A stretch of 64,000 nucleotides of DNA from Actinomadura physcomitrii. Its GTDB lineage: Bacteria; Actinomycetota; Actinomycetes; Streptosporangiales; Streptosporangiaceae. The stretch covers positions 124,001 through 188,000 of the forward strand of contig NZ_WBMS02000011.1 of the NCBI RefSeq assembly GCF_008923205.2, in the 5' to 3' direction. Below the pieces are notes generated by a model that searched no databases, was not told the DNA's origin, and saw nothing but the letters and a program-made list of their open reading frames with translations. Below, one piece after another: positions 21,617-30,640 of this stretch (its first letter is position 1; every line of letters starts with the position of its first letter). Position numbers and translations under genes: made by a program.

Positions 21617-22833
21617 CGGGCCCTCCCGCCGAGCAGCACCGGCAGGGTCGTGGTGCTCAGCGCGAGCACCGACCGCACCGGGTCCAGCTCGTCCGGCGGC
21701 TTGGCGAGCGCGAGCCCCGGGAACGCCGCGAACAGCGCGGACAGCGCCACCTCTCCCACGAGGCGGCCCAGCGGGGCGCCGAGGCAGAAATGCGCGCCGT
21801 GCCCGAACGACAGGTGCGGCGGCGGGTCGGACGCCACGTCGAACCGCGCCGCCCGCTCCCCGTACCGGTCGGGGTCGCGGCCCGCGGCGGCGAAGCACGC
21901 GAGGACGGCCTCGCCTTCGCGGACCGTCACGCCGCAGATCTCCACGTCCCGCACGGCGTAGCGCATCGGGAAGTGCCGCAGCGGCGCCTCCAGCCGCAGC
22001 GCCTCCTCAACCGCCGCGCTCCACGGCCGCGCGCCGCCGCGCAGCAGGTCGAGCTGACCCGGGTCCGCCAGCAGCAGCCGCACCGCGCTCGTGATCAGGT
22101 TGACGGTGGTGACGTGGCCCGCCACGTACAGCTCCTGGACGGTGTCGAACACCTCGTCCCCGGTCAGCTCGCCGCCTTCCAGCGCGACCAGGTCGCTGAT
22201 CAGGTCGTCGGCGGGGGAGCGGCGCCGCTCCTCGACGGTCTCCCTGATCACCGCGTCCCGCCCGGCGCGCGCGCTCGCCAGGCGCTCCGGCGTCCCGCGC
22301 GTCGTGGTGAGGACGTGGTCGTTGCCGGTCAGCTCCGCGCGCCGCTCGCGCGGAATGCCCATCACGTCGGAGATGACCTCGCACGGCAGCGGGTAGGCGA
22401 ACTCGCGGCGCAGGTCGACGGGGCCGGGCGGCAGCCCCGCCAGCCGGTCGACGAACTCCGCCGTCACGGCCTCGACCCGGGGACGCATCGCCGCGATCCG
22501 GCGCGCCGAGAACACCCGCGACAGCGGGCCGCGCAGCCGCCGGTGCTCCGCGCCCTCGGCGTTCAGCATCGTCCGGGCCAGCACGATCGGGGCGAGCGAC
22601 CCGTCCGCGCGCAGCGCCCGCCGCCCCTCCGCCGACCAGTGCCGCACGTCTCGCGACAGGTCCGGATGGGCGAGGACCGCCTCCAGCGCCGCGTGCCGCG
22701 CCGCCGCCCAGGCCCGCACTCCCTCGATCTCCACCGGCACCAGGTCGCCCGCGTCCCGCAGCCGCGCGTTCTCCCCGTGGACGTCCCGGACCGCCGGGTC
22801 GAGGACGAACCGGGCGCGCTCCGGGGCCGTCAC
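21613..22833 (-). CDS. Cytochrome P450
   Basis: 406-aa soluble bacterial P450 monooxygenase. The I-helix oxygen-binding stretch is AGHVTT, the K-helix ExxR is EEALR, and the heme-ligand loop is FGHGAHFCLGAPL with the axial cysteine. The GTG start overlaps the stop of the upstream flavoenzyme gene (GTGA), and its own stop overlaps the ligase start. Electrons would have to come from ferredoxin partners encoded elsewhere. Likely a tailoring hydroxylase or oxidase of the operon's product. Confidence 0.94.
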   Translation of the reverse strand: MTAPERARFVLDPAVRDVHGENARLRDAGDLVPVEIEGVRAWAAARHAALEAVLAHPDLSRDVRHWSAEGRRALRADGSLAPIVLARTMLNAEGAEHRRLRGPLSRVFSARRIAAMRPRVEAVTAEFVDRLAGLPPGPVDLRREFAYPLPCEVISDVMGIPRERRAELTGNDHVLTTTRGTPERLASARAGRDAVIRETVEERRRSPADDLISDLVALEGGELTGDEVFDTVQELYVAGHVTTVNLITSAVRLLLADPGQLDLLRGGARPWSAAVEEALRLEAPLRHFPMRYAVRDVEICGVTVREGEAVLACFAAAGRDPDRYGERAARFDVASDPPPHLSFGHGAHFCLGAPLGRLVGEVALSALFAAFPGLALAKPPDELDPVRSVLALSTTTLPVLLGGRAR

Positions 22834-23924
22834 ACCCGCTCCGGGGACGCGGCGAGCCGTGCGGCGTCGATGCCCGTGGCGCGGCCGAAGTACAGGTCGC
22901 GGACCAGCTCCCCGGCGGCCGGCGCCGTGCACAGCCCGTGCCCGGAGAACCCGGCCGCGTACAGGAACGGGATCGCGCCCGGCAGCCGCCCGATGAACTC
23001 CGTCCGGTCGGGGCTGGCGTCGCGGACGCCGGTGAAGGCCGTCCGCACCTCCGCCCCGGCCACCGCCGGGTACACCTCCGCCAGCCGCTCGCGCACCCGC
23101 GCCCGCCACCCGTCCCGGTCCGCCCCCGGATACCCCATGCCGACCAGCAGCCCGTCCCCGCGCCTGCGCACGAGCAGCCCGCTCGGCGCGTGCAGCGTCA
23201 TCGGAATGTCCGGCATCGGCGCCCCGGACGGCGGCGGCCCGCACGCCAGCAGCTCCTGCTCGACGGGCTCGCCGAGCGGCAGCTCCACCCCCGCCGAGCG
23301 GGCCAGCGGTGCCGACCAGGCCCCGGCCGCGCACACGACGGCGTGCGCGGTGAGCGGCCCGTCGCCGGTGTCGACCCGGCCCGCGCCGATGTCGACCGCC
23401 TTCACCGGGCAGCCCGTCCGCAGCTCCGCGCCCGCCCGCCGGGCCGCCTCGGCGAGCCCGCCGACGATCGCCGCGGTGTCCGAGACGTACGCGTCCGGCG
23501 CCCACGCCGCCGCGACCAGCGGGACGTCGCCGAGCAGCGGGTTGCGCCGCCGCGCCTCGTCCGCGCCGATCAGCTCGACCTCGACGCCGGCGGCGCGCTG
23601 CGCGGGCAGGTCCGCCTCGCACGCCGCCACCTGCTCCTCTTCGCCGAACAGTACGAGGTACCCGACCCGCCGCAGCGGCACCGGGGCCCCGGCCCGCTCG
23701 GCGAACGACCGGTACGCGGCGAGGCTCCGCACGGCCATCGCCGAGCTGACCGGGCTGCCGGGGAAGTAGGTGCGGACGACGTCCGCCGTCGCCCGCGACG
23801 CCCCCGACCCCAGTTCGTCCCGCTCCAGCAGCACCGTCCGGACGCCCGCCTCCGCCAGCTGGTACGCCGCCGACAGCCCGACGACCCCGCCGCCGATCAC
23901 CACCGCCGGGTCCGGCCCGCTCAC
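22830..23924 (-). CDS. FAD-dependent oxidoreductase, D-amino-acid oxidase (DAO) family
   Basis: 364-aa flavoprotein. The N-terminal dinucleotide-binding motif VVIGGGVVGLSAAYQL is followed by an ERDELGSGAS segment. The DAO C-terminal region has FIGRLPG and AAGFSGHGLCTAPAAG. The family oxidises C-N bonds of amino acids, sarcosine-like amines or cyclic imino acids to imines. In an operon with a cucumopine-synthase-like protein, an oxidation of a cyclised amino-acid adduct is plausible but inferred. GTG at 23924 overlaps the previous gene's TGA. Confidence 0.9.
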   Translation of the reverse strand: MSGPDPAVVIGGGVVGLSAAYQLAEAGVRTVLLERDELGSGASRATADVVRTYFPGSPVSSAMAVRSLAAYRSFAERAGAPVPLRRVGYLVLFGEEEQVAACEADLPAQRAAGVEVELIGADEARRRNPLLGDVPLVAAAWAPDAYVSDTAAIVGGLAEAARRAGAELRTGCPVKAVDIGAGRVDTGDGPLTAHAVVCAAGAWSAPLARSAGVELPLGEPVEQELLACGPPPSGAPMPDIPMTLHAPSGLLVRRRGDGLLVGMGYPGADRDGWRARVRERLAEVYPAVAGAEVRTAFTGVRDASPDRTEFIGRLPGAIPFLYAAGFSGHGLCTAPAAGELVRDLYFGRATGIDAARLAASPERV

Positions 23925-24865
23925 GACGCGGCCTCGGCCTGCCGCAGGTGGTCGCCGAGGCTCCACGGGAACAGGTGCAGGTTCCAGCCGCCCAGGCAGT
24001 TCACGTACAGCGCCATGTGCGCCATCACCGCGGCGAAGTCCTGCCGCCTGTCGAGCCGGTCCAGGCCGTCCAGCAGCCGCTCGGTGAACCCGCCGAGCTT
24101 CTCCAGCCCGCAGTAGGCGAGGAACTCCGTCGGCACCGCGATCAGCCCGTGCGCCATCCGCCGCAGCGGCTCCATCGGCAGCCCCTCGTGCGCCGCCCGG
24201 ACGAGCCCGCTGTAGGCGCTGTACCCGAGCGGCCTCGTCTCGCCGTTGACGAACAGCAGCGTCGTCAGGACGGTCCCGTGCGTCCCGGCCCGCGACGTGA
24301 TGCGCCCGTCGTGCAGGTCGACCAGCTCCTGCGGCGGGTCGAGCCAGATCCGCTCCGTCTCCGCGTGCACGTCGCCGATCAGCGCGTCCACCTCCGGGTC
24401 GGCCGCGGCCAGCCGCGGCACCCGGTGCCCGCCCGGCTCCCCGGCCCGGCGCACCTCGGCGACGACCGGTTTCTTGGACGAGTACACCGACTCCCACACG
24501 CCCCGCCCCGCGTCGGCGAGCGCGTCCAGGTCGCCTTCCGCGATCCGCCCGATCGGCGTCGCCGCCATCGGCTCGGTCAGCTCCCCGTACTTGATGCCGA
24601 GATGCTGGAGCCGCGAGCAGAACAGCGTGCCGTCCGGCACCGTCCGGCGGTCCACCCGGTGCACGGCGGGCAGATGGAGCACGTCGTGCACGGGCGCGAC
24701 GTGGTACAGGTGGTGGCCGGCGACCAGGGCGTGCCCCTGCAGGCTCCGGTACGGCAGCGCGTCCCAGACCGCGTCGGCCAGCACGGCGTTGCGCTCGTCG
24801 AGGTCGGCCGTCACGGTGACGCCCAGCACGGGCCACCCGATCTCAATGCGTCTAGATGTCTTCAC
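23921..24865 (-). CDS. Cucumopine-synthase-like protein (cyclophilin-like N-domain plus C-terminal helical bundle)
   Basis: 314-aa protein whose closest recognisable resemblance is to cucumopine synthase relatives. The N-terminal stretch (DERNAVLADAVWDALPYRS, then GHALVAGHHLYHV) looks like the cyclophilin-like half. The C-terminal part ends in NCLGGWNLHLFPWSLGDHL, as in the CuS helical bundle. Cucumopine synthase joins histidine and 2-oxoglutarate in a Pictet-Spengler-type closure; whether this protein is catalytic is unknown. GTG 24865 is the only reasonable start, with no good ribosome site, so translation may be leaderless. It is first in a four-gene overlapping operon. Family placement is from memory of the pattern and needs a profile search. 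Confidence 0.55.
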   Translation of the reverse strand: MKTSRRIEIGWPVLGVTVTADLDERNAVLADAVWDALPYRSLQGHALVAGHHLYHVAPVHDVLHLPAVHRVDRRTVPDGTLFCSRLQHLGIKYGELTEPMAATPIGRIAEGDLDALADAGRGVWESVYSSKKPVVAEVRRAGEPGGHRVPRLAAADPEVDALIGDVHAETERIWLDPPQELVDLHDGRITSRAGTHGTVLTTLLFVNGETRPLGYSAYSGLVRAAHEGLPMEPLRRMAHGLIAVPTEFLAYCGLEKLGGFTERLLDGLDRLDRRQDFAAVMAHMALYVNCLGGWNLHLFPWSLGDHLRQAEAAS

Positions 24866-24964
24866 AGTGCGTAGTCATACCCTCTGACCTGCGAAAACAT
24901 GCCCGCCTCGACGATCAGGCCCGCCCGGGGACGACCTCGACCGTCGCGCGAGCGCGCTATCTGA

Positions 24965-25065
24965 CCGGCGGGGGCGAAGCCGAAGGCGAGCCCCCGCCGG
25001 GAAGCTCGCGAAGCGAGTTCGCGCTCGCCCGAGCACGGTCAGAGGGCGAGCCGCCAGGCGAGCGC
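24965..25065. repeat. Cluster of nested GC-rich inverted repeats
   Basis: Three perfect inverted repeats lie side by side: 24965-24975 with 24990-25000 (11 bp), 25005-25009 with 25013-25017 (5 bp, tight loop) and 25021-25029 with 25057-25065 (9 bp). The GAAGC/GCGAG units recur between them, giving a REP-like look. The cluster lies upstream of the CuS-like operon and downstream of the glycosyltransferase gene, in non-coding DNA. Confidence 0.55.
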
Positions 25066-25089
25066 TCTGGGCCGGGATCGCATGAACAA

Positions 25090-25119
25090 GGCCCCGGATC
25101 CTCGCGGGGATCCGGGGCC
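25090..25119. terminator. Perfect 12-bp stem hairpin after the glycosyltransferase gene
   Basis: Arms 25090-25101 and 25108-25119 (ggccccggatcc / ggatccggggcc) pair perfectly around a 6-nt loop, 17 nt after the minus-strand glycosyltransferase stop. This is a strong factor-independent terminator candidate without a U-tract. Confidence 0.75.
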
Positions 25120-25135
25120 TGCGGTCGGGAGGACG

Positions 25136-26380
25136 TCAGCCGGCGAGGGCGGGGACCTTCTCGGCGTCGGCTTCCGTCTCGTCCTCGGGGACGGGCTGGG
25201 GCTCGGGGACCGGCAGGATCCGCTCGTAGGCGCGGAGCGTCTCGGCGGCGATCCGGTCCCACGAGTACCGGGACCGGGCGCGGTCGGCGGCGGCGATGGA
25301 GTAGCCGTGCAGCGTGGTCTCCTCGCCGAGCAGCCGGCGGACGGTGCGGCCGATGACCGCGGGCCGCCCGGCCGGGACGTGCAGGCCGGTGATCTTGTCG
25401 AGGACCTCGTCGGTGTTGCCGCCGACCGGGGTCGCCACCACCGGCACGCCGCAGGCCATGGCCTCCAGCGGGGTGGTCGGGCAGGGGTGGGCGGGGGTCA
25501 GGCAGAGGGCCAGGCTGGCGGTGCGCAGCAGCTTCGGCAGCGACTTGCGGGGCAGCCGGCCGAGGAAGATGACGCGGTCGGCGACGTGCAGCTCCTTGGC
25601 GAGCATCATCAGCCGGTGCACGACCGGGTCGTTCTCGAGGTCCTCGCGGGCGGGGCCGCCGGCGACGGCGAGCTCGGCGCCGGGGACGTGCACCAGCGCG
25701 CGCAGCGCGGTCGCCACGCCGCCGGACTCCAGGTCGTCGCAGACCATCACGAGCCGGTCCCGGTCGCCGCGCGGCATCGCGGGGCCGACCTGGGCGAACT
25801 GCTCGGCGTCGACGGCGTAGGGGACGACCGCGACCGAGGGGCGCGGCACGCCCATCCGGACCACGGAGCCGGCCTCTTCGGCGTGCCCGGCGATGACGGT
25901 GTCGGCGCCGCGGCCGATCGCCTTCTCCAGCCTGTCGCGGTGGGGGTGGACGGGGCGGCCGGCGCGGCGGTCGGCGGCGGCCACGCCGTGGTAGCTCTGC
26001 GCGAAGGGGATGCCGAGCTCGCGGGCGACGGCGCAGGCGGCGAGGCCGCCGATCCAGCCGTGCGCGTGCACGAGGTCGGGGCGTCCGGCGCCGGACCAGC
26101 GGTGGCGCAGCTCGTCGGCGAGGTCGCGGACGTGGCCGAGCAGCTCGTCGTCGCTCAGCGGGCGCGCCGGGCCGGCGTCCAGGTGGACGAGGGTCGCGCC
26201 CGGTCCGAGCCGGACCCGGCCGCGGGCGTCCTCGGCCTGGCGCCGGGCGTAGACGGTGACCTGGTGGCCCGCGTCCGTGCGGGCGAGCGAACGGGCGAGA
26301 TCTCGGACGTGGACTGGCTGCAGGTGTTCGCCGTCGAGGTCGGAGGCGGACACGAGAGCGATGTTGAGCTTGCGGTGCAT
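25136..26380 (-). CDS. GT4-family glycosyltransferase
   Basis: 414-aa GT-B retaining glycosyltransferase. The N-terminal donor-independent half begins MHRKLNIALVSASDL with HLQPVHVRDLARSLA. The C-terminal half has the GT4 pattern LEAMACGVPVVATPVGGNTD, with the sugar-nucleotide-binding E (PTTPLEAMACG). It resembles MshA-type and sucrose-phosphate-synthase-like transferases, but the acceptor is unknown. ATG 26380 is preceded by GGAGGA at 7-8 nt. A longer upstream frame is not supported. The C-terminal tail is acidic and disordered. Confidence 0.88.
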   Translation of the reverse strand: MHRKLNIALVSASDLDGEHLQPVHVRDLARSLARTDAGHQVTVYARRQAEDARGRVRLGPGATLVHLDAGPARPLSDDELLGHVRDLADELRHRWSGAGRPDLVHAHGWIGGLAACAVARELGIPFAQSYHGVAAADRRAGRPVHPHRDRLEKAIGRGADTVIAGHAEEAGSVVRMGVPRPSVAVVPYAVDAEQFAQVGPAMPRGDRDRLVMVCDDLESGGVATALRALVHVPGAELAVAGGPAREDLENDPVVHRLMMLAKELHVADRVIFLGRLPRKSLPKLLRTASLALCLTPAHPCPTTPLEAMACGVPVVATPVGGNTDEVLDKITGLHVPAGRPAVIGRTVRRLLGEETTLHGYSIAAADRARSRYSWDRIAAETLRAYERILPVPEPQPVPEDETEADAEKVPALAG

Positions 26381-26549
26381 GACGTATCCTCCGGGACTAC
26401 ACAGGGGAAGCCTGGAGGTATCTGCGTCGTAGACACCTGACTCGCAGGAGACTATTTCCGGCCAGACTCCCCGCCAAACCTCGCGAATCGGAACGCTCTC
26501 CCCATCGCGCCCCCTCCAGGGCCCCTCACCAGCGTGGATACTGGAAGGG

Positions 26550-27224
26550 ATGGACGAAAGTTCACTCTGGTACGTCGCGTACGGCTCCAACCTGTTCCGC
26601 GAGAGGTTCCGCTGCTACCTGTCCGGCGGGCGTCCGCCGGGCGGTGCCCGGCACTACCCCGGCTGCCGCGACCCGCGCCCGGCCCGCGCCGAGCTGTCGG
26701 TGACGCTGCCGGGCGGCATCTACTTCGCCCTCACGTCCCGGGTGTGGGGCGGCGGCATGGCGTTCTACGACCCGGCGCTGCCCGGCCGCGCCGCCGCCCG
26801 CGCGTACCTGCTGACCCGCGCGCAGTTCTGCGACGTGGTGTCCCAGGAGACGCGGCGCGGCGTCGGCGTCGACCACGACCTGTCGGAGGCGGTGGCGCAC
26901 GGCCGGCAGCGCCTCGGCCCCGGCCGCTACGAGACGATCGTCAAGGTCGGGGAGCGCGGCGGGCATCCGATGCTGACGTTCACCTCGCCGCATCCGTCGT
27001 CCGCGGCCGAGCTGAACGCGCCGTCCGCGCCGTACCTCACCATGCTCGGCGACGGCCTGCGCGAGGCGCACGACTGGACCGCGGCCCGCGCCGCGGCCTA
27101 CCTCGCCGCCTGCCCGGGCGCCGCGGGCGTCTGGACGCGGCACCGCATCGCCTCGCTGCTCGGGCCGCCCCGCCCTCCCGGCCGGCGCGAGGGAGGGCTA
27201 CGTTCGTCGCATGAACGTCGGTGA
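26550..27224 (+). CDS. Gamma-glutamylcyclotransferase-like fold protein (AYGSN motif)
   Basis: 224-aa cytoplasmic protein with the fold-defining substrate loop near the N-terminus (YVAYGSNL, residues 8-15). GGCT-like proteins cyclise gamma-glutamyl or related amides, and actinomycete members are often misnamed histone deacetylases. ATG 26550 lies a few bases after GGAAGGG. The gene is divergent from the glycosyltransferase and overlaps the peroxiredoxin start by 14 nt, so the two are probably co-expressed. Confidence 0.72.
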   Translation: MDESSLWYVAYGSNLFRERFRCYLSGGRPPGGARHYPGCRDPRPARAELSVTLPGGIYFALTSRVWGGGMAFYDPALPGRAAARAYLLTRAQFCDVVSQETRRGVGVDHDLSEAVAHGRQRLGPGRYETIVKVGERGGHPMLTFTSPHPSSAAELNAPSAPYLTMLGDGLREAHDWTAARAAAYLAACPGAAGVWTRHRIASLLGPPRPPGRREGGLRSSHERR

Positions 27225-27655
27225 CGTCGTTGACGACTTCGAACTGCCCGACCAGACGGGCGAACCGCGCACCCTGACCGGCCTGCTGGAGCAGGGGCCG
27301 GTCGTCCTGTTCTTCTACCCGGCCGCGATGACCCCGGGCTGCACCGCCGAGGCCTGCCACTTCCGCGACCTGGTCGCCGAGCTCGCCGAGGTCGGCGCCC
27401 ACCCCGTCGGGGTCAGCGCCGACCCGGTCGCCAAGCAGAAGGAGTTCGCGGAGAAGAACTCCTTCGCCTACCCCCTCCTGTCGGACCCCGAGGGCACCGT
27501 CCGCGCCCGCTTCGGCGTCAAGCGCGGCCTCGCCATGCTCCCCACCAAGCGCCAGACCTTCGTGATCGACACCGACCGCCGCGTCCTAGCGGTCGTCAAG
27601 AGCGAGATCCGCATGAACACCCACGCCGACAAGGCCCTGGAAGCCCTCCGTTCCC

Positions 27656-27660
<5 letters not shown>
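27211..27660 (+). CDS. Peroxiredoxin, Bcp/PrxQ type
   Basis: 149-aa thiol peroxidase that reduces hydroperoxides. The active site MTPGCTAEAC gives peroxidatic Cys44 and a resolving cysteine five residues later (Cys49), typical of the PrxQ class. FYPAAMTPG and the C-terminal RQTFVIDTD follow the family pattern. The ATG overlaps the upstream GGCT-like gene by 14 nt. The stop is immediately followed by a very long G/C homopolymer inverted repeat. Confidence 0.95.
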
Positions 27661-27738
<78 letters not shown>

Positions 27739-27753
27739 GCGGGCTCGGGGGGC

Positions 27754-29397
27754 TTAAGCGGGGACGACCGGGAGGATGATGGCGCTCGGGTGGTCCGGGG
27801 TGTGCAGGATCTCCTGGTCGGCGGTGAGCATCTCGGTGGCGGTGCCGATGGGGGCGCCGGTGCCGGGGTTGCGGGCGACGCGGGGGTAGGCGCCGCTGGC
27901 GACCTGCACGCGGACGCGGTGGCCGCGGCGGAAGCGGTGCCCGGCGGGCCACAGCTCGACGGTGACGCGGCGGACGCCGTCCGCGTCGGGCTCGGGAGCG
28001 CCGGGGACGAGCCGCCGCATGCCCTCGCACAGGTTGAGGGACTGGCCGTCCGGGGTGACGTCGCAGAGCCGGACGACGAAGTCGGTGTGCTCGCGGTTCG
28101 ACCGGACGTGCAGGTCGGCGGTGACCGGGCCGATGATCTCCAGGTCGTCGTCCAGCACCGGCGAGGTGTAGACGAGCACGTCGCGGCGGCGTTCGAGGCG
28201 GCGCTGGTCGGTGACGGGGTGGGTCTCGCCGAGCAGGGTGGGGCCGCCGAGGAACGGCGTCGGGTGCTCCGGGTCGTACCGGTATCGGTCGGGCGGCGAC
28301 TCGGGCGGCTCGTCGGGGGACAGGGCGCCGGCGGGCCGCAGGTGCCAGCGCTCCTCGCGCATCCCGGGGACGGGCCAGTCGGGGAACTCGCGCCACTCGT
28401 CCACCCCGGTGACCAGCAGCCGGACGGGCTGCTCGCGCAGGCCGGACGGGTCGTCCAGCAGGTGCGCGCGGAACCATTTGAGGGACTCGTGCACCGAGCC
28501 GCGCATCATCCGCTGGTCGGCGTGGAACCAGGGGCCGATGGTGAGGTAGGGGCGGTGTCCGGCGGCGCGGAGCGCGGCGTAGTCCTTGAGCTGCCAGGGC
28601 AGGAAGATGTCGTACCAGCCGCCGGTCATGTTCACCGGCGCGTCGACCCGGGAGACGGTGGGGCTGAAGTCGCGCTTGTCCCAGAACGGGGTGTCGGGGC
28701 CGTTGACGAGCAGCTCCTGGAAGAACCGCTGCTGCTCGCCGGTCGCGAGCCGGTCGAGCTCGGCGAGCGGACGGCCCGACAGCGCGGCGCGGCGGGCGCG
28801 GCGCGGCGACATGATGCCGGTGGTGATGCCGGACAGCGAGTTCTTCATCCGGGCGGTGAGGTCGACCCAGATGAGCGCGGACTCCAGCGCGAAGGTGCCG
28901 CCGACGTTGACCGCGTCGCGGAAGGTGGACGCGGTGACCTGCATCGACAGGGCTTTCAGCTCGGGCCCGGCCTCGGCGGCGACGGCCCACTGCACGTAGC
29001 CGAGGTAGCTCGGGCCGTGCATCGCGAAGGTGCCGCCGAACCACGGCTGCCCCTTCAGCCACGCGATGGTGGCGAGGCCGTCCTCGCGCTCGTCGAGCGC
29101 CTCGAACACGCCGCCGGAGCCGAAGCCGCCGCGGACGCTCTGCACCACGGCCTGGAAGCCGTGCGAGGCGAACGCCTGCCCGCACATGAGGCCGAACGGC
29201 CCGCGCCGCCCGTAGGGCGAGCGGACGAGCACGACGGGGGCGCGCTCGACGTCGGCGGGGGCGTACCGGTCGGCCAGCAGTGTCACGCCGTCGACGGCCG
29301 GGACCTTCAGGTCGCGGTCGACCGTCACCTTGTGGGGGCCGTTCCGCAGTCCGAGCGCCGTGACCCCGAGCCGGCGCATCCTCTCCACGCCTACCAC
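27754..29397 (-). CDS. CocE/NonD (X-Pro dipeptidyl-peptidase S15-like) hydrolase
   Basis: 547-aa alpha/beta hydrolase. The nucleophile elbow is HGPSYLGYVQW (Ser in GPSYLG), with DRYAP and VLVRSPYGRRGPFG upstream, as in cocaine-esterase and glutaryl-7-ACA-acylase relatives. A C-terminal beta-jelly-roll (from about 340; LEIIGPVTADLHVRSNREHT) matches the X-Pro C-domain. It probably cleaves esters or amides of unknown identity. GTG 29397 is used; ATG 29379 with GGAG close upstream is an alternative giving MRRLGVTALG. Confidence 0.9.
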   Translation of the reverse strand: MVGVERMRRLGVTALGLRNGPHKVTVDRDLKVPAVDGVTLLADRYAPADVERAPVVLVRSPYGRRGPFGLMCGQAFASHGFQAVVQSVRGGFGSGGVFEALDEREDGLATIAWLKGQPWFGGTFAMHGPSYLGYVQWAVAAEAGPELKALSMQVTASTFRDAVNVGGTFALESALIWVDLTARMKNSLSGITTGIMSPRRARRAALSGRPLAELDRLATGEQQRFFQELLVNGPDTPFWDKRDFSPTVSRVDAPVNMTGGWYDIFLPWQLKDYAALRAAGHRPYLTIGPWFHADQRMMRGSVHESLKWFRAHLLDDPSGLREQPVRLLVTGVDEWREFPDWPVPGMREERWHLRPAGALSPDEPPESPPDRYRYDPEHPTPFLGGPTLLGETHPVTDQRRLERRRDVLVYTSPVLDDDLEIIGPVTADLHVRSNREHTDFVVRLCDVTPDGQSLNLCEGMRRLVPGAPEPDADGVRRVTVELWPAGHRFRRGHRVRVQVASGAYPRVARNPGTGAPIGTATEMLTADQEILHTPDHPSAIILPVVPA

Positions 29398-29545
29398 TTG
29401 ATCGATCGTATCCGCCGGGTGACGGGAACCCCGCTGTGAGGAACCTCGCAGAATTGCCGGGTTTCACTACGATCGAGGGCGGTTTGCGGCAAGGATTGCG
29501 CACTGCCGAGGGACGGGCGGCGCGGGCCGCCCGGAGGAGGGATCG

Positions 29546-30640
29546 ATGCACGCGTTCGACGGTGTGAGCTGGGAGCGGGTCGTCGCCGCCGCCGTGGTGA
29601 TGGTGGTGGCCATGGCGATCGCGGTGGTGCTCCGGCTGCTCACCGGGCGCCTGCTCCGCCGGGCCGGGAGCACCGCGTGGGCCTGGGACGACCTCGCCGC
29701 GCGGCTGGTGCGGGACCTGGCGATGCCGGTCGCGGTCATCGGCGGCGCGTGGATCGCCGCGAACGTGCTGGAGCTGCGGCGCGGCACGCTGGACGTGTCG
29801 GCGAGGGTGCTGACGGCCGCGACGATCCTGGTGGTGTCGCTGGCGCTGGCGCGGCTGATCGCGGGGGTGGTCGGCTCGGTCGCGTCCGCCCGGCAGGGCG
29901 TCGCCGCCAACGTGTCGATCTTCGCGAACATCACCCGGGTGCTGGTGATCGGCATCGGCGTGCTCATCATGCTGCAGAGCCTCGGGATCTCGATCTCCCC
30001 GCTGCTCGGCGCGTTGGGCGTCGGCGGCCTGGCGGTGGCGCTGGCGTTGCAGGACACCCTGGCGAACCTGTTCGCGGGCGTGCACGTGCTGGCGGCCAAG
30101 ACGATCGAGCCGGGCGACTACATCAAGCTGAGCAGCGGCCAGGAGGGGTACGTCGTCGACATCAACTGGCGCAACACCTCCATCCGGACGCTGTCGGACA
30201 ACATCGAGGTCATCCCGAACGCGCGGTTCTCCGACTCCATCCTCACCAACTATCACCGGCCCGCTCAGGACATGTCGCTGCTGATCCAGGCGAGCGTGGC
30301 CTACGAGAGCGACCTGGAGCAGGTCGAGAAGGTGGTCGTGGAGGTGGGGGAGCAGGTGATGAACGAGGTCGAGGGCGGCGTCAAGGACGCCGAGCCGCTG
30401 GTGCGGTACCACACCTTCGCCGAGTCCGGCATCGGCTTCACCGTGATCCTGCGCACGGGCGAGTTCGGCGACCAGTTCAGGATCAAGCACGAGTTCGTCA
30501 AGCGGCTGCACCGCCGGTTCGGTGAGGAGGGGATCGAGATCCCCTACCCCAGGCGCAAGCTCATCCTGCCCGACGGCGTCTCCAAGGGTGCCGACGGCGC
30601 CGCCGCCCTGCCGCGGGTCAGGGGCGGATCATCGGCATGA
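29546..30640 (+). CDS. MscS-family mechanosensitive channel
   Basis: 364-aa inner-membrane channel that opens on membrane tension to release solutes. Several N-terminal hydrophobic segments (about 10-30, 50-70, 85-110, 125-150) precede the pore helix region LGALGVGGLAVALALQDTLA and the beta domain (GDYIKLSSGQEGYVVDINWR, then NIEVIPNARFSDS). GGAGGAGGG upstream supports the ATG. Its 3' end overlaps the convergent TetR gene by 23 nt. Confidence 0.94.
   Translation: MHAFDGVSWERVVAAAVVMVVAMAIAVVLRLLTGRLLRRAGSTAWAWDDLAARLVRDLAMPVAVIGGAWIAANVLELRRGTLDVSARVLTAATILVVSLALARLIAGVVGSVASARQGVAANVSIFANITRVLVIGIGVLIMLQSLGISISPLLGALGVGGLAVALALQDTLANLFAGVHVLAAKTIEPGDYIKLSSGQEGYVVDINWRNTSIRTLSDNIEVIPNARFSDSILTNYHRPAQDMSLLIQASVAYESDLEQVEKVVVEVGEQVMNEVEGGVKDAEPLVRYHTFAESGIGFTVILRTGEFGDQFRIKHEFVKRLHRRFGEEGIEIPYPRRKLILPDGVSKGADGAAALPRVRGGSSA

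Noticed and set aside
16946..21961. 1671-aa plus-strand open frame
   Set aside because: Lies opposite the LAL regulator, ligase and P450 genes, which have clear motifs; this frame has none and is a shadow.
24965..25119. CRISPR array
   Set aside because: The repeats are inverted, short and unevenly spaced, with no constant-length spacers; they are hairpins.
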